From the NCBI GenBank assembly GCA_963965975.1, contig OZ014411.1:15272446-15336445 (forward strand): a stretch of 64,000 bases of DNA. The letters run 5' to 3'. The stretch's first letter is position 1, and every line of letters starts with the position of its first letter. The translations under genes and the position numbers were made by a program. The notes under the pieces were generated by a model. It searched no databases. It saw only the letters and a list, made by a program, of their open reading frames with translations, and was not told the origin of the DNA. The DNA comes from Xestospongia bergquistia (lineage: Eukaryota; Porifera; Demospongiae; Haplosclerida; Petrosiidae). Positions 24,416 to 36,024 of the stretch are shown in pieces.

Positions 24416-25083
24416 TATTAAGGTATTTGAACCTTTTGTAGCTCCTCTAATGTCAGAGTTTGATTTGAGTCACTATGACAATAATAATGATAGACATCTG
24501 TTTCATCATATATTATTACATAAATATCAGTCAAGACCATTTTTACTAATCTTTGCTTATTATTATACTGAGTTGACTACTAAAAAGAACAAAAAAATAT
24601 AAAGGACTTTAATAATTTATGCAGATAATGTGTATAATAATGCATATCTAATAAGACTACTTTGATTAATTAATTTTAATCATTTAGTATCATAACTATA
24701 GTCCTAATACCATAATATCAATGACAATTATTATCATGATTATATAGATATACCCAACAACTCATGTGATTTCAGACTGAAGAGTTATTTTTTATTGATG
24801 TTAAACTGCAATTCTGTAGTATAAAATATTTATTGTGTTCTGTTATTATAATACAGGAGAATAAAGACATAAAGCTTCTTCCTGTTTCTATAAAAAATTG
24901 CCTAATTAAATCAGCATAGTAGTTGTTAAGTATCTATCAACAACCTGTATCATGTCTGTTAACAGTATATATAGATATATTGAACACAACATTAAAGTCC
25001 TTGATGACAATGGGATGTTAATCCAACTTGTATTCTTAACACTCAAGCTAACCTGTAGTTACCTCAAGTATCTGGTATTTTAG

Positions 25084-25312
25084 TTCTGACACAACAGTCA
25101 GTGAAGGTGGTAGCAATGTTATATCATTATCATATGCTACTAGAATAGAGTGTGCTACAAACTACTATCAGTCAGACTGTTCTGTATACTGTATACCAAC
25201 TAATGATACTACTGGACATTATACTTGTGATACTAATGGTAACAAGATCTGTTTACCAGGCTATACTAATACAAGTAACAACTGTCTTGATAGTACTTTT
25301 AACAATCCTTGA
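25084..25312 (+). pseudogene. DSL domain exon, copy B
   Basis: Same length (229 bases) and nearly the same reading as copy A (CSVYCIPTNDTTGHYTC), ending in TGA at 25310. One base is missing just before the acceptor relative to copy A, which would not matter if the exon begins after the AG. Confidence 0.65.
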
Positions 25313-25483
25313 CATTTAGTTTAATAACATTTTTGTCTTCTCATTGTTATAAATGTACTGATATATATTAGTAAATTGTGCGTTGTTAATTCTATTTAGT
25401 AAGGGAGTATTTTACTTATAAACATTAGTTTTTGGATAGAATAATTACTACTTAAAGCTTTTTTTTTAATTAAATAATTTTAG

Positions 25484-25760
25484 ATGTACAGTAATGTTTA
25501 TTTTAGTTTTTTGAAATTTATTTGGCTATCATTAATAGGTGCAATAATTTGTAAAATGGTTGTCAACCCAGTTGGAGGCCGTTGTGAACAATCTGGAAGA
25601 TGTCAATATCATAGTGGTTGGTCTGGTATTACTGCAGTATGCCTATGCAAACTATTTGTCAAAGTGGTGCTTGTGCTTAAAATGATGGATGGACTGGAGT
25701 AATCTGTACTCAACCAGTATGTCATCAGAAATGTAATCCAATTAGAGAACAATAGACTCA
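25484..25760 (+). pseudogene. Delta-like EGF1-EGF2 relic, copy B
   Basis: Counterpart of 21604-21880 (GRCEQSGRCQYHSGWSGIT) with the same frame break and stop, so the damage predates the tandem duplication. Confidence 0.6.
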
Positions 25761-26079
25761 TCATATTCCTTAAATCATAAACATTTAACTACACACAACT
25801 GCCAAACATGAAATTACATTTTTGGTGTGTCTTGAAAAATTGCTGAAATTAATACATACTATATTGATTTTTTTAAAATCACTAAGTATAGTAGATGTAA
25901 TTAATAGTAGGGTTAATCTACATGTAGGTATATAATATATTGTACAACTAACTGACAGTACTATAATGTAGAACTTTGATATTTTCTATGATTATTTAAT
26001 TGCTGATGTCAGCAATATTACTATGATTATATTATCATTATAATAGAGTTTTACTGATAATGATTTATTACTGAAGTAA

Positions 26080-27220
26080 TGGGTACTGGATCATGATGAA
26101 GTTAAAGGAGTTAAAATATTTATTGACAGACTTCGTGCAAAGGACGTGTACAATTAGAACATTCTATTGTACTCAAAAAATTATCACCATATGTTCAAGC
26201 TAGTGTTGTTTTAGTTAACTATAACTAATACTAAAATATTTTTAGTAGAGAGTAAAAATTTTAGTTAACTATAACTAAAACTATAACTAATATTTTTTTT
26301 CAAACGTTACTATAACTATAACTAAACTAAAATTAAAACTTTCCTTTGAACTATAATCAATACTAAATTAAATAGACTCAATTATATTAGTTATTAACCA
26401 CATAGAATGTGTAAAGCAATTAACATAATTATCATGTTAGGTAGTGCATGCTTGAGTTGTTTGTGCTCCATGCATGAGTGATTTTCTAATTAACTAGAAA
26501 GAATGTAGCTAGTATAGCAGCTGGCCCTGGTAGGCCAAGAGCATGTGCATAAATCACCATTGAATAACTAACTACATAATATCTTTCAACTAAAAACTAC
26601 TGTTAAACATGACTATAACTAATACTATAACTAAATTAAATTTCACATTAATACTTTAACTAATACTAAAACTAAAAATAAATTTTACCTTTCACTATAA
26701 CTAAACTAAAACTAAGCACCTTATGTGTACTAAAACAACACTAGTTCAAGCTAGTCTATTCTATTTAGAACACTTAATACATGAACTAAAATTGAAGGTA
26801 ATAGTGTATTATTAATACTAATATGTCATTTAATAAGTCTAGTAAATTGATAATGTATGTATTAATAATATTACAGGTATACTGTCTGTTGTTATGTTGT
26901 CTAGGATGAGGTCTTTCATACTCGTCTTGGAATGTTGTATTTAGAAAAAGTATTAAATTTGAAAGAAGAGAAGAATACTAAACACTTGAAAGAGGCCAGG
27001 TACATATATAAATATTGTTAATTAATTTTACATGTCACTTAATAAGATAACCATTTGAAAATCAGTAAGATCAGTCTAATATTACTAATTATCATATTTA
27101 TTATTTGACAGGGCAAAAATACAGAGTTTTCTTGAAGAATCATCTAGTTATTGTGCTTCCTTTTTATTAAATATAGTTCAAGACACTGACTTATACAACA
27201 AGTGGTACTTTGGTCTCTGA
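26080..27220 (+). pseudogene. TGFBRAP1/Vps3-like relic, copy B, split by a MITE
   Basis: Exon relics 26080-26200 plus 26744-26800 (one exon interrupted by the MITE at 26201-26743; LKKLSPYVQAS then LFYLEHLIHELKLK), 26905-26999 (DEVFHTRLGMLYLEKVLNLK) and 27112-27220 (AKIQSFLEESSSYCASFLLN, stop TGA at 27218). Copy B is better preserved in the third exon than copy A. Confidence 0.65.
26201..26743. mobile_element. hAT-like MITE with 8-bp target duplication
   Basis: Terminal inverted repeats TAGTGTTGTTTTAGT (26201-26215) and its complement (26729-26743). Flanked by the 8-bp direct repeat GTTCAAGC at 26193-26200 and 26744-26751. Copy A lacks the insert and shows a single pre-insertion site. The interior is built largely of degenerate taactataactaaaact repeats and has no gene. 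The 8-bp duplication and TAGTG ends fit the hAT superfamily. Confidence 0.88.
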
Positions 27221-27634
27221 ATAATAATTATCTGAATAACTCTTATTATTGTTATAATTGTTATACACTTTATTATAATTGTTATGTCATATCATGTCAT
27301 GTTTAAGTTAATTGTATGATTTTATTAAATAAAACAAAATTGTTAAATTCTTTGCATTACAGTAGCAACATATGCAAACACATGACTTGTTTTCCAGATA
27401 CAAGCCTGACAGGGCAGGTTGTCTTAGCCAGCCCACCCACACATTTAGCTCAATAAAAATTTAACTGATATCAAAGTACACTTATTATATGCGTATTGTT
27501 TTGATCAGGAACAATTTAGTTCAATATCTATATATACAAAATAATAATATGCTGTCAGATTATTGGTTCTTGCTTGCTAACTATTGTAGGGGTGTTTATA
27601 TAAATGTGTCTATTAGTGCATAACTTTCCTCTAA

Positions 27635-27639
<5 letters not shown>

Positions 27640-27698
<59 letters not shown>

Positions 27699-27704
27699 GT
27701 ATAT
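27640..27704. repeat. (TA)n/(TATG)n microsatellite
   Basis: A dinucleotide run ending in gtatgtatgtatg, at the copy B position matching the palindrome insertion site. Confidence 0.95.
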
Positions 27705-27854
27705 AATGTCATGCAAGAAGAACTATATCAAGTCCATAAAAACATACTATCAAATGAAGAAGAAAGAAATTATCCATGGTCAATTAATATAACTTGTAAA
27801 GTAACACAATCTAAAGATTTATTGATTTAATTATGCTACCTTATATAATTTGTC

Positions 27855-28100
27855 TTGACTAAAATGATAATGGCCATTAAAATACTATACTATTTCAACA
27901 AAGTTTTATTCCACTGTGCATGTCAAGTGATCTATAATTGTTTTGGACAAATTTATTTATTTGTTTGTATGTCTACTCTTTTTGTTTTATTATATTGTTG
28001 TATGGAACAATTAAAAGAGACAAATGAAATTAAACCAGATCCTTTAAATGTCCACTGGCTTCTTTCTCTATTTGCATTTCTTGTATTTTATAGCTATTAG
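27855..28100 (+). other. Hydrophobic reading frame of the tandem unit, copy B
   Basis: Reads a hydrophobic helix (IYLFVCMSTLFVLLYCCMEQ), a polar stretch (LKETNEIKPDPLNVHW) and a second hydrophobic run (LLSLFAFLVFYSY) before TAG. Two helices around a polar loop suggest a membrane-protein fragment. Family unknown. Confidence 0.35.
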
Positions 28101-28439
28101 TCTTACTTAGACATTAATGCTAATTATAAATTATTGTAGCTCTAGTCATTGTTTCATTGTAAAGTGGTATATTTCAAAACAATTATAGGATGATTTTTTC
28201 AAGTATAATTATTGTTTTAATTATTTATTATTATTTAACCATTATAATTGATGATGACACATTTCGTCACTGCATAATAAATTAATCAATTGATTGTTAG
28301 CATACAACAGATAAATTGGTCAAAAGATAAAAAATGGACATAGAAACAAACTAAGTTGACACAAGAGAAAAAACAACAGGAACATGGGAGTGGTCTTAGA
28401 TTTAAAGAACCTATAATCATTATGACATCTATTCATTTA

Positions 28440-29240
28440 ATAGCCACATTTGCTCTAATATGTATTAGTCATCTCAGGATAAAGTGATCATGATCAACTG
28501 CAGAGTTGAAACATGATGATTAGGAGATGGAGATAAATTCCCACTAAAACTCAGTGCATGCATGTCTTGATTCTCTGATAAAATAGATTTATTCATTCTA
28601 CCATTTCCATCCTCTTCTAACTCTAATTTTATTTCTATGACTGTCATCTGATTCTAGAGAAATTAATTGTCATATTAACTAGTTCATCATTAATATCAAT
28701 GGTATCACTACCTCATGCAAGAAAGTGTGGTACAGAACTAATAATATGTGGTACATATGCAACAATATCTATATGCAATATATATTAGCCTTATCACAAA
28801 TATTAGGATGTCCATTATGTTGTAAGAATAACTAGACTATCTCAGTATGACCATTATTTTGAGGTTCTATGTAGAAAATGTAGAAACAGCTAACAAGCTC
28901 AACATCAGGAGGGAGGATGATATCGGACTCTTTTAATGAGACCACATTGACTTCAGTTTTGACTTCTTGCCTTACCTCCACTGATGATGGTGGAATGACT
29001 ATCTTGATTCCATACTCTGGTTTCTCAAAAACTTGCTTTTCATTGAGGTATCAATATTCCATTTAGACACATCTTCCAAAAATAAATAATACCAAATCAA
29101 ACAAGTAGGAGTACTACATAGTTGTTGTTTAATACCTCATCTAGATTTAGATTGTACTTTGAGAAAAGACTAACAATTCCATCCTTGCCTGTGTTCATCT
29201 AATGGAGTCTTACCCTTATCATTCATAATAGTCATGTTTT
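28440..29240 (-). pseudogene. Decayed ankyrin-ZU5-death paralogue fragment
   Basis: In the same orientation and nearly the same wording as 32560-33230 of the main gene. It contains a decayed ankyrin exon (near 28790-28880), the start of the ZU5 exon (28900-29070; the stretch matching VIPPSSVEVGQEVKTEV has changes and a lost base near 29050) and part of the preceding ankyrin exon (29120-29240). It is fused at about 28633 to the family tail exon of tandem copy B. Confidence 0.7.
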
Positions 29241-29592
29241 CTTTTTATTGAGTGACACATGAACAAATGTTAAATATTATGTAATACACTTGATGTACAT
29301 GTATGTACACACCTTCATTGCTGGAGGCAACTACAAGGTTCTTATCATCATTTGAAGTGCCTGTATCTACGGTTTGTAGGCTATACATGATGCATTATAC
29401 CTATATAGTTATATCTATTATTACTGTAGGTATTGGAGAATTAAAAGTGGTAATCACTTGACCTATGTAGTGACATAGGAAATGGTAATAAATATAATTT
29501 TTGGTATGGTAGAGTGTACTATATTAGCAAAAGGAGTATACTTTCTTATATACATGTGTCTTATAACATGTTTTAGAGGTCTATATATGCTA

Positions 29593-29691
29593 TATAAACC
29601 TGCCAATGAAGGAATTTTTAAAAGATAATGGCCAAAAGCCATAGTTCTGAGGGTGCTATATTTTTCAAAATTCCAAGTTGGCAGGTTTATA
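29593..29691. mobile_element. Small MITE with 14-bp inverted ends
   Basis: TATAAACCTGCCAA at 29593-29606 and its complement at 29678-29691 bracket about 70 bp. A related, more degenerate element (cctgccac ... aattggcaag) lies at about 29755-29826. A TA target is possible. Confidence 0.7.
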
Positions 29692-30249
29692 GAATGCATA
29701 TAGTTTGAGAAACATGATATATAAGATATAACTTATGATAAGATTTATACTAACCTGCCACTATTGCTCTATCATAAAGCATATGGCCATCAAGCAATAT
29801 CTTTTCAATTCTCAAATTGGCAAGCTTTAAATGTGTATGGACCACTAGTAGTAACAGAACTGATAAAGCCTGTCATCAGGTTCATATAAACCTGTTGCTT
29901 AGATGATTAAAAAGAAGGAACTACCTGCTTTTATATTATAAGGTTCTGTATTTTAAAATATTAATCAGCTAGGAGGTCTATATCTGCTATATAGAACTGA
30001 CACTGACACTCCTTCAAATGTTTGTCATTATGATATATGTTAACCAATAGCTCAATTGATAATAATTACATCTTTTGTCACTACGCAATGAAATAATCAA
30101 TTGACTGTTAGCACTTAGGTCAAAACAGACGTGGAAAAAAAATAATTAAAGTGGACACATGAGAAAGAAATGGGTATATGAGTTGTTTTAGATCTAATAA
30201 TCACAACTCCATCTATCCATCCATTAACAACATCAACTCTAACAGGTGT

Positions 30250-30440
30250 TAGCTGTCTCTTTGGTATAAAATGATCAGGAGCAATTGCAGAGTTGATACA
30301 GAAGGATTAAGATCCTATGGAGATGACTTGTGTCCAGTGTTAAGTGCATCCATGCCTAGAATCTTTGACACAGTAGATTCGCTTATTTCACCATTTTGCA
30401 TCCTCTCTAATTTTAATCCTATTTCTATGTCAAGTCCATC
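30250..30440 (-). CDS. Possible C-terminal tail exon of the ankyrin-ZU5-death gene
   Basis: Minus-strand frame IEIGLKLERMQNGEISESTV then SKILGMDALNTGHKSSP followed by a stop. Related copies exist beside the paralogous fragments. If used, it lies downstream of the membrane-segment exon at 30597-30782. Confidence 0.4.
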
Positions 30441-30596
30441 ATGTATATTATTATTGTAGTTTATATGTCTGTAATATATTTCCTATGTCGTAACATAAAG
30501 TATAATTCATTCTTGGGTGTAATTTCAAAAAATAGTTTTGTCTCAGAATAAAATCAAAAAGTAAACAAAATCAATGTGCAAAACTAAGTCCACACT

Positions 30597-30782
30597 CTAG
30601 TTTATTGCTATGTATATAAAATAGGCTATGACAGGAACAACAATGGTTATCAACAGTAGTATAAACCAGCTACCTAGTGAGTAAAAAGGAACATATAACT
30701 CATCCACATATCCAGAGAATTCACTCAAAAGAGCAAAATTATAATTTAACTGCATTCTATCATCAGATATAAGTGATAGCAC
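30597..30782 (-). CDS. Possible membrane-segment exon downstream of the death domain
   Basis: Reads LLSEFSGYVDELYVPFYSLG then a hydrophobic helix (SWFILLLITIVVPVIAYFIY) and TAA. A degenerate counterpart follows the death-domain relic at 63110-63200, so it belongs to the family. The death-domain exon has its own stop at 30948, so this would be an alternative ending. Not certain that it is used. Confidence 0.4.
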   Translation of the reverse strand: MLSLISDDRMQLNYNFALLSEFSGYVDELYVPFYSLGSWFILLLITIVVPVIAYFIYIAIN

Positions 30783-30947
30783 AAATTAAATCAAAATAAC
30801 AAAAATTTTAATGTAAGATACTTAATTTTCCTATTAACATTATAGCTATATAGTTAAACCTTTTATCACAGTAGGTATTTGTTGAACTCGAGGAGGAGAA
30901 TTAAAAGTGGTAATAACTTGACCTATAAAGTGACATAGGAATAATTG

Positions 30948-31525
30948 TTAAATAACTGTACACTTTTTAACTTTACCAGGTTGATAAGAAGAGAGATATT
31001 CATTCCTGATATCAGGTTTTGCTAAGAATTTATACATCTTCTCAGCTACTACTTTCTTTTCTATAGGTGGCTCCTTCACAACGGTGATAATCTTTTTCCA
31101 AGACACTTCACATGTTCTTTTATCTATCCACACCTGAAGGACTTCTGAGAGTTTTGTGGTATTATATGCCCCATTATATTCAGCAGACTTTATATCACCA
31201 TAACACACATCAAGTTGTTCACCAATAGTTTTCCACGTGTATCTAATTTTGTGAAGTAGTGTCATCAGGTGCTTTTTCTTGGGCTTTTTACCTAATAATG
31301 AGAAAATATGAAAGATAATTCGATTCATTCCATGACAAAAACATCCATTAACTTGTAGATTGCATAACTCACATAATAGTTCATCAGATATTCCTAATGG
31401 ATTTGATGAGTGCATATGGATAAAAGGAGGACTACCAGTGGAATTAGGCTTGCTGGCAGTAATAGTAGTAGTGATTGAAGTAGTGTTGGTAGAATTAACT
31501 GTATTAGCAAAAGGAACACACATTT
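30948..31525 (-). CDS. Death-domain exon of the ankyrin-ZU5 gene
   Basis: Contains a Thr/Ser-rich linker (NSTNTTSITTTITASKPNS), a basic patch (KKPKKKH) and a death domain: LLHKIRYTWKTIGEQLDV, a six-helix pattern through WKKIITVVKEPP to KMYKFLAKP. The W-x2-IG-x2-L core is typical of the fold. The acceptor is probably at 31526-31527 (tatatag). Stop TAA at 30948-30950. Confidence 0.75.
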
Positions 31526-34500
31526 CTATATATCACTTCAGTTTTTTGAAAAAGCCCTGGTAATGTTTATAACATTAAATTAAAACATGAATACATTCTA
31601 TCTTTAACATCACTCACTTGTTGTCTCCTGATGTTGTTGCAAATCATAACTAGGAATTACCAAACTCATCTCTAGACTTTTTCCTTTAAAAGTAAGCTCT
31701 AGGTCAGAGAAATTCTCCTTTTTTGAGCAAGAGACCTTAAATGTTAAGCATGGTAAGGCAGAGTCTGGTTGACATAGATCAATGAGTTTCCTAGAAAGCT
31801 TAAAAAATACAAATATAGCTTCACATTAACATTGACATTACTTGAAAAGGATTCATCAATGGTTTAATGTCATAATATTTGTTAGCATTTGTAACTTCAT
31901 TAATATCAGGATCAAGGAAAGCAACTGGATCTCTCCTTTTCCAGTTTTCAAAACGTTTCTCTGTGTTCACTCTCTAATATAGACAAATAAACACGTATAC
32001 AGTGGTGATATAGTGTTGTAGTTCTCTTTCTGTAATGTCTACATACCTCAAGAAAAGGTCCAAGATTTTTTGTGACCACTGCTTGTATTTCCCAACAAAA
32101 CTCCATCATCTCCTTGAAAAATACTGTCATCATATAACTGTGATATGGCTGGCGAAATAGAACAGCTTTTATTTTTTGGATGACACCAATGAGACAAAAA
32201 TCAGAGATTTCTGCAACACCAGAATTGTCGTAAGGATTGAACGCTTGGTCATATTCAGTTGGTAGCAGCTCAAACTTGTAAGGTGATGGCCCTTTAGCTC
32301 TGATAAATGCTAGCTGTTTACTTTCCTTATGTGACCTGAGCTCAACATTATGTTGAAGATAAAGGTTAATAGGCCTGATGAATTTTCCAGTTGTTTTAAT
32401 CTGGTAGAAACAACTAACAAGCACAACATTAGGTGGGAGGATGATCTCTGACTCTTCTGGTGCAACTACGTTGACTTCAGTTTTGACTTCTTGCCCTACT
32501 TCCACTGATGATGGTGGAATGACAAACTTGAATCCATAGCCTTGTTTCTCAAAAACTTGCTCTTCATTGAGGTATTCAATATTCCATTTAGACACATCTT
32601 CCAAAACTAAATAATAACAAATCAAACAAGTAGAAGTACTACATAGTTGTTGTTCAATACCTCACCTCTTTTTGGATTGTACTCCTTGAAAACTCTGGAA
32701 ACTTCATCCTTCCTTTCGTCACAACATTCATCTAATGGAGTGTTACCCTCATTATTTTTAATAGTCGTATCTGCTTCTTGAAATAGCAATGATTGTATAA
32801 CATTTATATGACCTTCCTTGGAGGCAATATGCAATGCAGTATTACCATCCTATTTAAAATTAGACTAATCAATAAAAGAATTTATGGATTGATTGACCTT
32901 GTTACAAATATTAGGATCTGCATGATGATGTAAGAGTAACTGGACTATCTCAGAGTAACCTTCTCTTGAGCTACAATGCAGAGCTGTCATCTGATTCTAG
33001 AGGAATTAATTGTCATATTAACTAGTGCATCATTAACATCAAGTATGGTACAGAATTAATAATATGTGGTACATATGCAACAATATCTATATGCACTATA
33101 TATATTGGTCTTATCACAAATATTAGGATATCCATTATGTTGTAAGAATAACTAGACTATCTCAGTATGACCATTATTTTGAGGTTCTATGTAAAGCTAC
33201 TATCTGATCCTAGAAAAATTAGTTGTTATAAGTCACTTGTAGGATTCATGCAAATATGGTAGAATCTTACAAATGGGGTAGGCAAATGGTCTGGCAATAT
33301 AGTGCAGATTTCTGCCTAACATATAACTTATTTGCAAATACTTTTATCTTCTACCAGTAATCAGAGTAGAAACCATTAAGCCAATTATTGTATAGAGTTT
33401 GTTACTGTTGGAAGATAAGGCATTAAATCTAACCTATCAATGTCAGAACTGAACTATCATGTCAATTGAACTAGCTGATCTTCTCATTAATTGTTGATTC
33501 TACAGTAATCCACTCAATAAGCTATATTAATTTTAAGTACTTATGCACATTTCTTTGTATTCATGCACTAGTAGGAACTAAAATTGTAGTATTAATATGT
33601 TCTTTCAGTCAGCCAAAAAAATCTATCTGTTTCTGCATTTTACCTAAACAGGAGGTTGCCTTATGCACTAGAACACTAAAGGATATCTCTCAGCAGTGAG
33701 ACACCTACAGGTAACAACTAAGAACTCTCAAGCTGTTTTGATTTAGCCATCATGCTAAGATGCATTAAAATACAAAAACAAATAAAGCAGGACTGGCCAC
33801 CCAGGAGAAAACTCCTATTGATGACAACATTGAAGTGCTTCCTCAGCTTTAGGCAGGCAGCATGTATTGCTCAATAGGTATACATGTCACAGCTTCCAAA
33901 TTCCAAAGAGGGTCAGTCACTACCTGCTTAAATGATACAATTCTTCTAAGTAGTATTTAGTGTAACTTTTATCATCTATCCTTGTAATTGACTTACGCTT
34001 TGAGACATGCTCCGTCACTTGGACTAGACTTTGTTATGATGATGTTTCCAAGCTTAAAGTGCAGCAAAAAAGCTCTCTGAAGTACTAAGTCATCAAATTC
34101 CTTTGAAATGCCAATTTGTAATATTGAAAAGAAATCAGTTCTAAAATTAACCAGCAAGTCTAACTTTGCCTTTAAAGCCATGACAATAGTAGTGAAAAAA
34201 AGACTATTATATTGTCTACTTTAAAACAGTTTGCTGTGCATTTTTATGATGTTTTACTATTTCTTAGAAATGTCAAGATCACACAAACATAATTAAAACA
34301 TAATTAATGCCTTTCACATAAAGCTTTATTTTTTACCCCAATAGATATATATATAAATGTGTGTGTGTGTATGTACATACCACATAGTCCTAAATGACTG
34401 CCTAATATATATGTAGTGCACATTTGATTGAGGGTGATACATTTTAATGTTTGCAATAGTGAAATATCCAAATATAGTAGTAATACAGTGTCTAAAAGTG

Positions 34501-35973
34501 AGTATATATGATAGAGATTCTACTGTATGGTCACATATATAATAAAATGCAAGAAAGCTAATTAGAAAAAAAGAAATATAGTACATCAATAAGAGAGAAA
34601 GAAGCAGTCAATCATAATTAACTTTAATAACTGACAATCTGCCACTGTCTGCATAGAAAATTTTTTTTATCTCTAGCAAAAAGCTACAATCATACTTCCA
34701 GTCACAACCACACCTAATTAATATATCACATGAAAGTCAATAGAAAGCATAATTAAGTAGTCCCTATAACAGCCACTGTACACAAACTTTTTTTTTCAGA
34801 AAATATTGATAGAAGTTGACATTTCATATTGGACTTTCACTCTAAATATTTTGTGCGTGCACTTAATTGACTATTGAAAAAGTTTATGAAATTTGTGATA
34901 ATATATATCCATTCATCCATAAATAAATATATATATATATATATATATTAATGAAAAAGTGATCTCTATCCATCATTTGGAGTAGTACAATAGGAATAAG
35001 TAGGAATATTAGTTAATACACCTGTTGAAAAAACTGCAATCTTTTCAAATTTTTTTTTTTTAAATGTATCCTCATCTTATTTTGGTATGCACTTGTTTGT
35101 GATATTCTTAAGGAAAATAATTTAATTTATATCATGATAGTATTGATGGATGGAGTTAAATTTTATCATCAATTTTATAGACTTTGTCATAAAACATAAT
35201 TATTATATATACTAAAACTTACTTTATTAAGAAGATCTAGATTAGGTCCCTTCTGGGTTAAAATTGAAACTATATCTTTGTGTCCCTTCTTTGCTGCTAA
35301 CAAGACTGGAGTAGATCCCACCTAAATATATTATAACAACTCCATCCATATGCACTAATAGATGTATCACAACATTTGTACATTATTTACATTACAAACC
35401 TAGACAATGTGTTGTATCTAGTCAAGAAAGTATCAAACTTACTCAATAGGTATACATGTCACAGCTTCTAAAGAGGAGTAGCAACTACTTGCTTATATGC
35501 TACAATTCTTTTAAGTAGTTTTTACTGTAACTTTTATCATCTGTCTTCTTAATTGACTCAAACTATGAGACATGATGAATCACTAGGACTAAACCTTGTT
35601 ACCTTGATAGATTTAACATTTCCAAGGTTAAAGTACAGCAAAAAAGCTTTCTAAAGTCCTAAGTCATGAAAGTCCTAAGAATTGTCAATAATTAATATTG
35701 AAAAGGAATTGGTTCTAAAATTAACCAACTAGTTTAACTTTGCTATCCAAGCCATGTCCAATAGTATTGAAAAAAGGATTATAATATTGTCTACTTTAAA
35801 ACTTTTGCTGTTGATGTTGTGTATTTTTATCTTGTTTTACTATTTCTTAGAAATGTCATGATTACACAAACCACAGTGCTAATACATATCATTATTAAAT
35901 CATAATCATTGCCTTTCAAATATAGCTTGACTATTTTACGATGACACACACACACACACATATATATATATAC

Positions 35974-36024
<51 letters not shown>

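Larger units (their letters stand above)
20541..24419. repeat. Tandem duplication, copy A
   Basis: Begins AGGTATTTGAACCTTTTGT, and the same start recurs at 24421. The two copies align almost base for base over about 3.9 kb apart from insertions, small indels and (TA)n length. It contains relics of a DSL ligand, a TGFBRAP1/Vps3-like gene and, on the minus strand at the end, a tail exon of the ankyrin-ZU5-death family. It has a palindrome insertion at 23211-23382 that copy B lacks. Confidence 0.92.
24421..28633. repeat. Tandem duplication, copy B
   Basis: Direct-repeat partner of 20541-24419, longer mainly because of an inserted MITE at 26201-26743. Homology ends near 28633, where the sequence continues into a decayed ankyrin exon. 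Most differences are point changes. Confidence 0.92.

Noticed and set aside
27604-27792. Protein with a long Tyr-Ile repeat
   Set aside because: It is translation of a (TA)n microsatellite.
29463-29699. 78-residue minus-strand frame as a gene
   Set aside because: Most of it is the small MITE with inverted ends at 29593-29691.
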